NCBI GenBank assembly: GCA_004293505.1
Contig: RDYY01000067.1
Span: 1 to 7,363, forward strand
Source of the DNA: Sphingobacteriia bacterium
GTDB lineage: Bacteria; Bacteroidota; Bacteroidia; Chitinophagales; Chitinophagaceae
Length of the DNA: 7,363 nucleotides
Direction: 5' to 3'
In this document: positions 1 through 7,036 of the stretch, piece by piece
Layout of the letters: each line of letters starts with the position of its first letter
Numbering within the stretch: the first letter of the stretch is position 1
Translations under genes and position numbers: made by a program
The notes under the pieces: model-generated
The model's input: the letters and a program-made list of their open reading frames with translations, nothing else
What the model was told of the DNA's origin: nothing
The model's database searches: none

Positions 1-773
1 GTATGGTCGGCCAAAAGTTTCACGGAAGATACAAATTGTTTGAATGGTCCACTGCCACCCCATTCTTCAGGGGCTACCAGGGAAAGCAAATGGGAACCAT
101 CTTTTCGTTCGTACAAATGATAAACTTGTCCTATTTGGGGTTTGAAGTTTAGCTTGGCCTCATAAATCATGAGACTCAATTCTTTGCGTTTTCGGATCTC
201 TTGTGCTTGTCGGGCCAATAATTCAATTTGTTGTCGGATTTGGTCCAACTGCATATTGGTTTGGTCTTCCATGGCACTCAAGGCCTTGTGCTTGATGACC
301 CCCTCTTTGGTGGGCCGAATGGCAACACTGCCCACAGAGGCGGCGTAAGGCAACACACTCAGTTGTTTGTGGTAAACCTCTGTGTTGCAATAAGCCTGTC
401 CTTTTTCTGTGAATCCTTTGTGGCTGATTTTCAAAAAGCCATTGGCCAGGATCTCATGTACTACTTCTAAGACTTGCTTTTCCGCTTTGAAAAACAATAT
501 CTCCAGGGTAGAAGCATTGGGTATGTCTGCTTGTACAGCATCGGCCCAATGATCTTCAGCCAGTGCTTGCAACTCCCCATTGGGTACCAACCGGAATTCG
601 GTGTAAAAGGAAGCATTGTCTTGGGTAACCCAATGGTGGTTAACCAACAATGCCTTGGCTTGGTCAACGGACTCAATTTTATAAATGCCGGATTTGGGCA
701 CCATGCCCTCAGCAAAATTTGATTTTTCTGGGAACAATTGCCAGCTGGCTAAAAAATGATGTGCTTGTACCAT
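1..773 (-). CDS. Two-part protein: uncharacterised N-terminal domain plus DUF2452 (3' end beyond window)
   Basis: The reading frame opens at the ATG at 773-771 and runs without a stop to the left edge, giving 257 visible residues with the C-terminus missing. Residues 1 to about 138 form a soluble, beta-rich-looking domain with a GxW-like opening (ASWQLFPEKSNF), a PKSGIY motif at 26-31 and a conserved-looking CNTEVYHK at 129-136. I do not recognise a named family; a lipocalin-like barrel is a guess. Residues from about 141 match what I know of DUF2452: PYAASVGSVAIRP at 142-154, a helical, probably coiled-coil stretch at about 163-206 containing MQLDQIRQQIELLARQ, then YHLYERKDGSHLLSLVAPEEW at about 218-238. 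There is no signal peptide or membrane segment, so it is probably cytoplasmic. The start codon directly follows the stop codon of the upstream DUF2911 gene, so translation is likely coupled. The function of DUF2452 is unknown to me. The gene call is firm; the N-terminal assignment is open. Confidence 0.87.
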   Translation of the reverse strand, partial: MVQAHHFLASWQLFPEKSNFAEGMVPKSGIYKIESVDQAKALLVNHHWVTQDNASFYTEFRLVPNGELQALAEDHWADAVQADIPNASTLEILFFKAEKQVLEVVHEILANGFLKISHKGFTEKGQAYCNTEVYHKQLSVLPYAASVGSVAIRPTKEGVIKHKALSAMEDQTNMQLDQIRQQIELLARQAQEIRKRKELSLMIYEAKLNFKPQIGQVYHLYERKDGSHLLSLVAPEEWGGSGPFKQFVSSVKLLADH

Positions 774-1295
774 TTATTGTGCTGCAATTGACCATTGCGC
801 ATTACCCCAAGTAAGGCTGATGGTGTTTCCTTTGATTTGGTATGTCAATCGGTCCATGGCTTCAGCTGAAGTACCAACTTTGGCCTTGACACGCAAGACG
901 TCATCTGCAGATTTGTAGGCCCCAGAACCCCATTGGTTCCATGTTTTATTGAAAATAAATTGGGCTTCTTCTTTTTCCACCAATAGGAACAAGCCGAATT
1001 TACCAGCGGGCAAGGTTTGTCCGCCAAAATTCAGGTCTTTGGATGTTTCAAATACAGTGGCTTCATTGGCCCCTGCACGCCATACTTTTCCTTCCATGGG
1101 TTCAATGTCCTTTCCCATGGTTCTGCCTTTTAAAGCAGGCTGGGAGTAGTTGATGCTGATGGAAGCACCTGAAGCCAGGGTGGCTGATGCTGTGGCAGGA
1201 GGACTGGGGCGCTTGGACTTGTCTGCCTGGGCGCAGGCTGTTAGCACGAACAAGGAGGCCATGCTGGCCAAGAAAAGGGTAGATAGGCGTTTCAT
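774..1295 (-). CDS. DUF2911 family lipoprotein
   Basis: This 173-residue protein begins with a type II signal peptide: a basic MKRL start, a hydrophobic stretch to about residue 17, and the lipobox L18-T19-A20-C21. That predicts cleavage before Cys21 and lipid anchoring in the envelope. The residues just after the cysteine (AQADKSKR) are charged and polar, so surface export is possible but unproven. The mature part matches DUF2911: a SPPATA opening, INYSQPALKGRTMG, KVWRAGANEATVFETSKD, LPAGKFGLFLL and FIFNKTWNQWGSGAY, in that order. The molecular function of DUF2911 is not established. The frame stays open upstream to 1421, but the extra 42 residues overlap the barrel gene in another frame and would bury the signal peptide, so the ATG at 1295-1293 is preferred. 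The gap to the upstream gene is 41 bases. The TAA stop abuts the ATG of the next gene. Confidence 0.93.
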   Translation of the reverse strand: MKRLSTLFLASMASLFVLTACAQADKSKRPSPPATASATLASGASISINYSQPALKGRTMGKDIEPMEGKVWRAGANEATVFETSKDLNFGGQTLPAGKFGLFLLVEKEEAQFIFNKTWNQWGSGAYKSADDVLRVKAKVGTSAEAMDRLTYQIKGNTISLTWGNAQWSIAAQ

Positions 1296-1336
1296 GTAAT
1301 GATTTTGTTGTTTAACATCCAAATGCCCTTTTGGGT

Positions 1337-3181
1337 TTAATTCACTTGAACAAAATCGGGCGCGCTCAAAAACTGGGATTGAAACCGAAAACGCAAATCT
1401 GTTGAAAAGCGAATGTTCCAAGTGCGCATATTGCCCAAAACACGGGGGAAATAAGTGGCCCTTAGTTCCATGGTACCAAAAACCAAGTTTTCATTACGGG
1501 TTCTGATGCCAAGTCCCATTGCACTAAAAATATCTCCTTTGAAGGGATGGGTGGCAATTTCTTTTAAATAGGTGAATTGGGCAAAGCCAAATGGGGCAAA
1601 CCGAAAACCAGCCAAAGAAAAGGTTTGGTACAATACCGATTCAGCTTTTACGGTGCCCCTCATGGTGGGCAAATAGTCAGTGTTGTTGAAATAGGGGATG
1701 CCATAGTCCGAAGAAAGACGCAAGGGATCATTTAAATGGGGATTATACAAATATGCCCCACTGACATCTAAAAAATGACGGGTAAACCAACCCGGGTGTC
1801 TTAGTTTTCTGAGCCGGGTAAAATAAGAGAGGCCACCCAATAAAGCTATGTCCTGGCCCTTGCCCTCATTCCAATACCCACCCATGCGGGCAAAGACATT
1901 CAAATAGCCATTGTGTTCTGTAAAAAACTGTTGTTGAAAATCAAGTCCCAAATAAGGCCTTTTGGTGTCGATGCGGTTGATCCACCCAGCCGTGACCGTA
2001 AATCGTTTGCCAACAGGTATGTCTTCGTTTCGACCAAATCCCAAAATAAAGTTGGTGTGAAAATAATCTTGCTTGAACCGGGTATAAGCAGCCAAAAAAC
2101 CCAAGACGTCGGTGAATCGGCTGTCGTATTGGGTTAACAATATATTGGGTTGGACTGAAAAATCCCTGGCAATGCCCCTCAGGGACAAAAAGGAGTTGCC
2201 GCGGTCCTGGTACAGGTAGGCATTTTTTTCACTTTTGGCATGCAAATTAAATCCCACCCAACCATCCACAATTTTGTAATCATATTTCAGGAATTGCTCG
2301 TACCGCAATTCATTGCCATACAAGTTTTCCGTTTGTAATTTTGCCACTGTTATGGCTCCAGTCAACAGACGATAGGGACTCGCCAAGGGTAAAACCGCCT
2401 GGACATAGTATGATTTTTCTTCCCGTCTGCCATCATTAAAAGTGGGGCCTTCATTGCGGAACCCAGCTGAAACATTTATGAAGCTACCCCAGAGGTTGCG
2501 TTTAATCCCTTCTATACCAAAGCCCCAAGCAGGAGAACGACGGGTGTCAAAAAGGTTGAAATATTGCAACCGGTCACCCGACCCCACCAAGTTATCGTGG
2601 TTGATCTCAAACCTTATTAATTCAGGATTCACTTCACTGACACTGCCGCCAATGGGGAACACATCTTTACAATACACCACCACATCAATGGAATCAGATA
2701 CCCCTGGAATGGGTGCCACCATGATGCGGGCATCTTGCAAAAAACTCAGGTCACGGATCCATTTGGCATTGTCTGCCAATACGTTGGCCGACAGTCGGTC
2801 TCCTTCTTGAAAAAACAAGTTCTTGCGAATGACCCTTTCCTTTGTTTTGACGTGCAATTGGTCACCTATCCGCGAAAAAAAAGATCGTTGTTCTTTAAGG
2901 CTGTCATTAATAGCAACCGCGAAACCAATTTTTGTAACGATGATTTTTCGGATAATTTTTCCTTCTTGTGCAGCATAATCATCTGCGTTTTTAACGGTGG
3001 CACCAATGGCCATGTTGGGAAAAGGCTGTGCATCAACAGAAATGGATTTACCCAATTTGCCCAGCAGACCTTTTTGCTTGGCCAAGAAAAAAACAGTATC
3101 AGCTGTTTGGCCCAAAAGGAGTAAAGGCAGCAGATAAAGAGCAACTGCAGTCAAGAAAATGATGAATCTACCCGGCATCAT
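1337..3181 (-). CDS. Omp85-like (BamA/TamA superfamily) outer-membrane barrel protein with one POTRA-like domain
   Basis: I start this gene at the ATG at 3181-3179 (614 residues). A TTG two codons upstream and an ATG one codon downstream are alternatives. Residues 1 to about 24 are a signal peptide (hydrophobic run ALYLLPLLLLG, probable cleavage before Gln25). Residues about 76-172 look like a single POTRA domain: a beta strand IRKIIVTKIGFAV, a helical KERVIRKNLFFQEGDRLS at about 114-131, then a helix and strand ending DVVVYCKDVFPIGG. From about 180 to the end the protein alternates polar and aromatic residues as in an outer-membrane beta barrel. It begins with a segment containing NLVGSGDRLQY (198-207), which resembles the start of BamA/FhaC-type barrels. 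BamA proteins are much longer, with five POTRAs; this length is nearer to TamA. It probably inserts or exports a substrate at the outer membrane, but the substrate cannot be read from sequence. It lies 33 bases after nhaA and 41 before the DUF2911 gene. It could instead be an unrelated barrel with a POTRA-like plug. Confidence 0.82.
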   Translation of the reverse strand: MMPGRFIIFLTAVALYLLPLLLLGQTADTVFFLAKQKGLLGKLGKSISVDAQPFPNMAIGATVKNADDYAAQEGKIIRKIIVTKIGFAVAINDSLKEQRSFFSRIGDQLHVKTKERVIRKNLFFQEGDRLSANVLADNAKWIRDLSFLQDARIMVAPIPGVSDSIDVVVYCKDVFPIGGSVSEVNPELIRFEINHDNLVGSGDRLQYFNLFDTRRSPAWGFGIEGIKRNLWGSFINVSAGFRNEGPTFNDGRREEKSYYVQAVLPLASPYRLLTGAITVAKLQTENLYGNELRYEQFLKYDYKIVDGWVGFNLHAKSEKNAYLYQDRGNSFLSLRGIARDFSVQPNILLTQYDSRFTDVLGFLAAYTRFKQDYFHTNFILGFGRNEDIPVGKRFTVTAGWINRIDTKRPYLGLDFQQQFFTEHNGYLNVFARMGGYWNEGKGQDIALLGGLSYFTRLRKLRHPGWFTRHFLDVSGAYLYNPHLNDPLRLSSDYGIPYFNNTDYLPTMRGTVKAESVLYQTFSLAGFRFAPFGFAQFTYLKEIATHPFKGDIFSAMGLGIRTRNENLVFGTMELRATYFPRVLGNMRTWNIRFSTDLRFRFQSQFLSAPDFVQVN

Positions 3182-3214
3182 GGTCAAGATACAAAAAAGA
3201 GGCTTGTAGGAGAA

Positions 3215-4381
3215 TCAATTTAAAGGGATGCGTTTTAACCAAAGATAACCGATGGCCATGGAGAACAATGAGGCCAGCAAAATGGCTATTTTGGCCGTAT
3301 CCAAGTCTGTAGGGTTGCTAAATGCAAGATTGGCCATGAAAATGCTCATGGTAAATCCAATTCCTGCCAAAATACCTGCGCCCAAAATATGTGGTGGTTT
3401 TACTCCCCTGGGCAGAACGGCCCATTTGCGGGTAACCATGATCCAAGTGGCCAATCCAATGCCCAAGGGTTTTCCCAACGACAAGCCTACCATGATGCCC
3501 CAACTAAATGGTGCTTGTAAGAGCGTCAAAAAACTGTTAGGAATCACAATACTGGTATTGGCCAGTGCAAAAAGGGGGACAACCAAAAAATATATGGGTA
3601 GGTGCCATTTTGCTTCATACTGGTTCAAATATTTTTTGGGGACCATCAAAGCCAACAAAACACCTGATACTGTTGCATGAATACCAGAGTTAAAAATGGC
3701 ATACCACAACAATAAACCCAAACACCAAAACCAAGTATCGGGTTGTTTTGCTCTTTTTTGATATTGGTAAAGGACAGCCATTAACACAGCAGACAACAAC
3801 AAATAACCAATGGAAAGGGAAGACCCAAAAAACAAGGCAATGACCAAAATGGCACCCAAGTCATCAATGATGGCCAAAGCGGTAACAAACACTTTTAAAG
3901 AATGGGAAACACGCTTTCCCAAAATGGCCATGACACCCAAGGTAAAAGCAATATCTGTAGCCATGGGAACTGCCCATCCACTGCTATAACTGGTGCCCCG
4001 CACAAATTGTATATACAAAATGGCAGGAACGATCATGCCTCCCAAGGCGGCGGCAATGGGCAGAATAGCTTTGTTGGTACTGGACAGTTCTCCCATGGTC
4101 AGCTCACGCTTCACTTCCATGCCCGCTAAAAAAAAGAAACCAGCCATGGCAAAATCATTGATCCAATCTATCAATTGGTTGGGCAGGTGCAAATAGCCCC
4201 ATTGAAAACCATGCGCGCCTGGTTGACCTGCAGAAAGGTGCCAGAATTGTGCATAAGCAAGCCCGGTATTTCCCCATTGGGTGATGAGCAAGGAAAGCGC
4301 CGTGCAAGCCAAAAGAACCAGCCCAATGGATTGGGATTGGTGAAAAAAATGTTTCAGGGCTTGAACGCTTCGGGTTTTCAT
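3215..4381 (-). CDS. nhaA: Na+/H+ antiporter NhaA
   Basis: This inner-membrane antiporter exports Na+ (or Li+) in exchange for protons and so controls pH and sodium balance. It is 388 residues, the same length as the Escherichia coli protein, and appears complete. The key residues are visible: Asp143 in MATDIAFTLG (Asp133 of E. coli), Asp173-Asp174 in ALAIIDDLGAI (Asp163-Asp164, the ion-binding pair), Lys304 in SLGKPLGIGL (Lys300), and the pH-sensor region with Glu89, Arg92 and Glu93 in GMEVKREL and His235 in NSGIHATVSG. The C-terminal signature GIGFTMSIFMANLAF is at about 340-354. About twelve hydrophobic segments are spread along it. The ATG at 4381-4379 lies 8 bases after the stop of the OstA-like gene, so it is probably co-transcribed with it. 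No sodium- or pH-responsive regulatory site is evident. Confidence 0.97.
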   Translation of the reverse strand: MKTRSVQALKHFFHQSQSIGLVLLACTALSLLITQWGNTGLAYAQFWHLSAGQPGAHGFQWGYLHLPNQLIDWINDFAMAGFFFLAGMEVKRELTMGELSSTNKAILPIAAALGGMIVPAILYIQFVRGTSYSSGWAVPMATDIAFTLGVMAILGKRVSHSLKVFVTALAIIDDLGAILVIALFFGSSLSIGYLLLSAVLMAVLYQYQKRAKQPDTWFWCLGLLLWYAIFNSGIHATVSGVLLALMVPKKYLNQYEAKWHLPIYFLVVPLFALANTSIVIPNSFLTLLQAPFSWGIMVGLSLGKPLGIGLATWIMVTRKWAVLPRGVKPPHILGAGILAGIGFTMSIFMANLAFSNPTDLDTAKIAILLASLFSMAIGYLWLKRIPLN

Positions 4382-4389
4382 AGGGGGAC

Positions 4390-6006
4390 TTAATGGGCTA
4401 AAATATCAAACTTTGACTTGGGGCGCATCGCCTCATTCCATTGTGCATTGCGCAAGCGCAAAGACTCGTGGTTGACTTGTCGAATGGGGTAGGAGTCTCC
4501 CACAAAATTATTTTCGAAGCGTACTTTTTGGGCTTTGTTGTCTTTGAAAAAGACGTGAATAAGGTCTGCAGTTGATTTGCTGACACCCACCAATTTTTTT
4601 TCTTCGTCTTGGGCATAGTACACGTTTTCGGCACTGCCTTTGACGCGCATGTATTGTAATTCTCCGTCCAGGAAATTGGCCAGCAAAGATGTTCCCTTGA
4701 GTTGGTTTAAATAATCTGTCCCTTCTACTTTGCTCACTGCTAGAGCATTTTCAAATACTTTCAGGGACTCCATTTTTTTGTTGCGCAAGAACAAATACAC
4801 CGTATCCCCATTGATTTGGTTATTGGCAGCCCAAATCACCGGATTTTTAAACAAGCGAAACACAGAATCTTGCAGGCCATAAAACATACTGTCGCCCACG
4901 GCTTGCAAGGAATCAGAAAATACCCGCACATTAAAATAAGCTTCAAAAAACTTGTCCGTACTGTCTTCACCTGCTTTTGCTTTGACCAAAGAGGGAGGTA
5001 GCGCATCCCTGACCCAGGGTACGCGGCGCTTTTTTTGAAGGTCCGATAATTTAGCAGAATAGAGGGTATCCGCAGTCACATAAATAGAATCCCTTCCTTG
5101 CTTGATCAAGAGCAAGGGTTGTTGGGTGGCCACCAAAGAATTGGTCTTCTTGTTTGTTTTGATGTCATTGGCCACCAAGTCAAAGCCTTCTGTTGAATCC
5201 TTTCCGCGGTAAACGGCATTGCCCCTGAATGCGCCCAGCCCAGTGGAATCGTCAAAAGCCATTTCATCAGCGGTAAAAGTAGACACACTGTCTTCGATCA
5301 CCGATCTTTTGTACAACTCTCCTTTTTTTAGTTTCTGGTCATAATAACCTTCGCGGGTTCGAATGGTGCGTTTGTCTTTGGGAAAATAAACAGTAGTAGG
5401 AGAAGAAAAAGTAACCCATTCCGTGGCCGTGTTGTATTGCAAAGTATCAGCCTTCATGTTGGTTTCAGGATCTTGTAAAACCACTTTTCGCTTGAACACA
5501 ACGTCTTTGGTCTCCCCATAGTAATAGCCTTCTTGGCTGGTGAGGACAGATTTTTTGTTGACCAATTTTCCGCCTTGCAAATAAATGCCCAGTTTAATGG
5601 AAACATCATATTCCAAAGCTTCTGTGGTCAGGATTCCTTTGCCATCGGTGAGCCTTACTTTGTTTTTGAGGAAGGCCCTTTTCTCCTTGCCCAAATACTT
5701 TAAGTATTGCGCATAAGTATGGATGCTGTCGGCGTCATTGATGTGCACATTTCCAAATGCTTCCAAGCTGTTTTCCAATCGATTCAAGACCGCACTATCA
5801 GCATAAAATATGGTCTTGCCTTGCTTTACTTTGACTTTGCCTGCCAAAGAAATAAACTGTTGGGCCGAGTCGGTTCTTTCAATGTTGTATCGTTCTGTAA
5901 ACAGAATGTCCAATTTTTTGCTGTTTGCTGCACCCGTGTCTGGTGCGGCTGATTGCGCACGCGCCCAAAAGGGAAAACAAAACAACAGCAAGAGCAGGGG
6001 TCTCAT
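4390..6006 (-). CDS. OstA-like periplasmic protein (LptA/OstA family, lipopolysaccharide transport)
   Basis: This 538-residue protein has a signal peptide, MRPLLLLLFCFPFWARA, with probable cleavage after Ala17, so it enters the periplasm. The rest is built of repeated OstA-type beta units of the form ADxxxY...GNVxI. Clear examples lie at about 68-91 (YADSAVLNRLENSLEAFGNV), 127-150, 185-208 (ADTLQYNTATEWVTF) and 245-268 (TADEMAFDDSTGLGAFRGNA). More degenerate units follow at 311-325 and 363-425 (FSDSLQAVGDSMFY, NGDTVYLFLRNKKMESL). In known members this fold stacks into an open beta-jellyroll that carries lipopolysaccharide from the inner to the outer membrane. E. coli LptA is about a third of this length; long OstA-like proteins are usual in Bacteroidota. 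The ATG at 6006-6004 is 3 bases after the MCE gene's stop, and nhaA follows 8 bases downstream. The family is secure; a role as the organism's LptA is inference. Confidence 0.93.
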   Translation of the reverse strand: MRPLLLLLFCFPFWARAQSAAPDTGAANSKKLDILFTERYNIERTDSAQQFISLAGKVKVKQGKTIFYADSAVLNRLENSLEAFGNVHINDADSIHTYAQYLKYLGKEKRAFLKNKVRLTDGKGILTTEALEYDVSIKLGIYLQGGKLVNKKSVLTSQEGYYYGETKDVVFKRKVVLQDPETNMKADTLQYNTATEWVTFSSPTTVYFPKDKRTIRTREGYYDQKLKKGELYKRSVIEDSVSTFTADEMAFDDSTGLGAFRGNAVYRGKDSTEGFDLVANDIKTNKKTNSLVATQQPLLLIKQGRDSIYVTADTLYSAKLSDLQKKRRVPWVRDALPPSLVKAKAGEDSTDKFFEAYFNVRVFSDSLQAVGDSMFYGLQDSVFRLFKNPVIWAANNQINGDTVYLFLRNKKMESLKVFENALAVSKVEGTDYLNQLKGTSLLANFLDGELQYMRVKGSAENVYYAQDEEKKLVGVSKSTADLIHVFFKDNKAQKVRFENNFVGDSYPIRQVNHESLRLRNAQWNEAMRPKSKFDILAH

Positions 6007-6009
6007 GGA

Positions 6010-7017
6010 TCAAGGCTGTTTCGGAAGGGAATCGGCCAAAGGGGCGCTCAACGGAGTGGACTTGTCTTTTCTGCCAAAGACAGAAACATTGACATAGCGC
6101 TTGGGATGGGTCCTTAAATCGTCCAATAAAATGTTGGCACTGCGCACTGTGTTGTTGAGGTTTTTGTAGAGTTCTTTGTCGTTCATCAATTTGGCCAGTG
6201 AACCATCCCCTTGGTTGATTTTGGTCAGGGTTTCGTTCAGTTTGCCAATGGTGGTTTGCAATTGCTTCACCGTGCCCTGGATATCAGATCCTGCCAATTG
6301 TTTGGTAGAAGCTTGTAGGTTGTCGATGGTTTGGGTGATTTTTTGGTTGTTTTCGCTCAGGTTTTTGGTAAAACTGTTGACATTGTTCATGGACTGGGTA
6401 ATGACCCCATTTTGTTGGTCCATCATGGCTTGCAGGCGGGCCGAAGCATTGACCAAACTGGCTGTAGTTAAATTGACATTGGCCACTACTGCTTGTAAAT
6501 TGTTTTTGGTCTTGGGATCAAATACGGTATTGATGTTTTTGAGCACGCTGTCTAAAGTGTGAATGGTTTGTTCCAACTCTCCAGCCACTGGACTGATTTT
6601 ATCCATGATACCGCCCAACAAGCCTGGAGATTCTTTGGTGGCCAAGGTGTCACCAGGTTTCAAAAAGTCTTTGGCATTACCCAACACAATGGCAATGCTG
6701 GAAGTGCCCAAGGGATTGCTGTTGATGACAGCATAAGAATTCTTGGGGATTTGGTAGGCTTCTTTGAGTTTGATGGAAACAATGATCTCGGACAAAGCCG
6801 CATCCGCATTTTCAATATCGGCCACAGCACCTACTTGGAAACCCTTGATGTAAACAGGATTGGAGACCATGATGGACTTGGTATCGGTGTATTTGGCATA
6901 CACAAAATTGCCTGTTTTGACCAAGCTTTTGCCTTTCAAAAAATTAAAGCCGAGGATCAAAAAAGTAATGGCCACTGCTGCCAAGGCGCCTACTTTGGTT
7001 TCATTCGATACTTGCAT
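6010..7017 (-). CDS. MCE (MlaD-like) family lipid-transport protein
   Basis: This 335-residue protein has a short cytoplasmic start (MQVSNETKVG), one membrane segment at about residues 10-25, and then a periplasmic MCE domain at about 36-115. Recognisable parts of that domain are VYAKYTDTKSIMVSNPVYIKG, FQVGAVADIEN and NPLGTSSIAIVLG. Residues about 140-265 are a long helical stretch rich in Asn, Gln and Thr, probably coiled coil. It is followed by a conserved-looking tail, GDGSLAKLMNDKELYKNLN (270-288) and LRTHPKRYVNVSVFG (301-315). MCE proteins form rings, usually hexameric, that shuttle phospholipids between inner and outer membranes, normally with an MlaE/MlaF permease and ATPase. Neither partner is in this window. 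It sits 19 bases after the amidase gene and 3 bases before the OstA-like gene, a close pairing of two periplasmic lipid-handling proteins. The start is the ATG at 7017-7015, the first residue before the membrane anchor. Confidence 0.95.
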   Translation of the reverse strand: MQVSNETKVGALAAVAITFLILGFNFLKGKSLVKTGNFVYAKYTDTKSIMVSNPVYIKGFQVGAVADIENADAALSEIIVSIKLKEAYQIPKNSYAVINSNPLGTSSIAIVLGNAKDFLKPGDTLATKESPGLLGGIMDKISPVAGELEQTIHTLDSVLKNINTVFDPKTKNNLQAVVANVNLTTASLVNASARLQAMMDQQNGVITQSMNNVNSFTKNLSENNQKITQTIDNLQASTKQLAGSDIQGTVKQLQTTIGKLNETLTKINQGDGSLAKLMNDKELYKNLNNTVRSANILLDDLRTHPKRYVNVSVFGRKDKSTPLSAPLADSLPKQP

Positions 7018-7036
7018 GGGGTAAAAATACAGTTTC

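Noticed and set aside
1321..1336. Short complementary stretches (CCAAA and TTTGG on the minus strand) around the end of the barrel gene.
   Set aside because: A 5-base stem with a 6-base loop and no T-run is too weak for a terminator.
1296..1421. A 42-residue N-terminal extension of the DUF2911 gene, starting at 1421.
   Set aside because: It overlaps the end of the barrel gene in another frame and would place 42 residues ahead of a well-formed lipoprotein signal peptide; the ATG at 1295 fits far better.
3182..3187. A TTG start for the barrel gene two codons upstream of its ATG.
   Set aside because: Two adjacent ATG codons follow directly and give a normal signal peptide; nothing favours the rarer TTG.
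7018..7036. A TATTTTTA stretch on the minus strand before the MCE gene, resembling the Bacteroidota -7 element TAnnTTTG.
   Set aside because: It lacks the final G, and I see no matching TTTG -33 element at the right distance; the gap is too short to claim a promoter.
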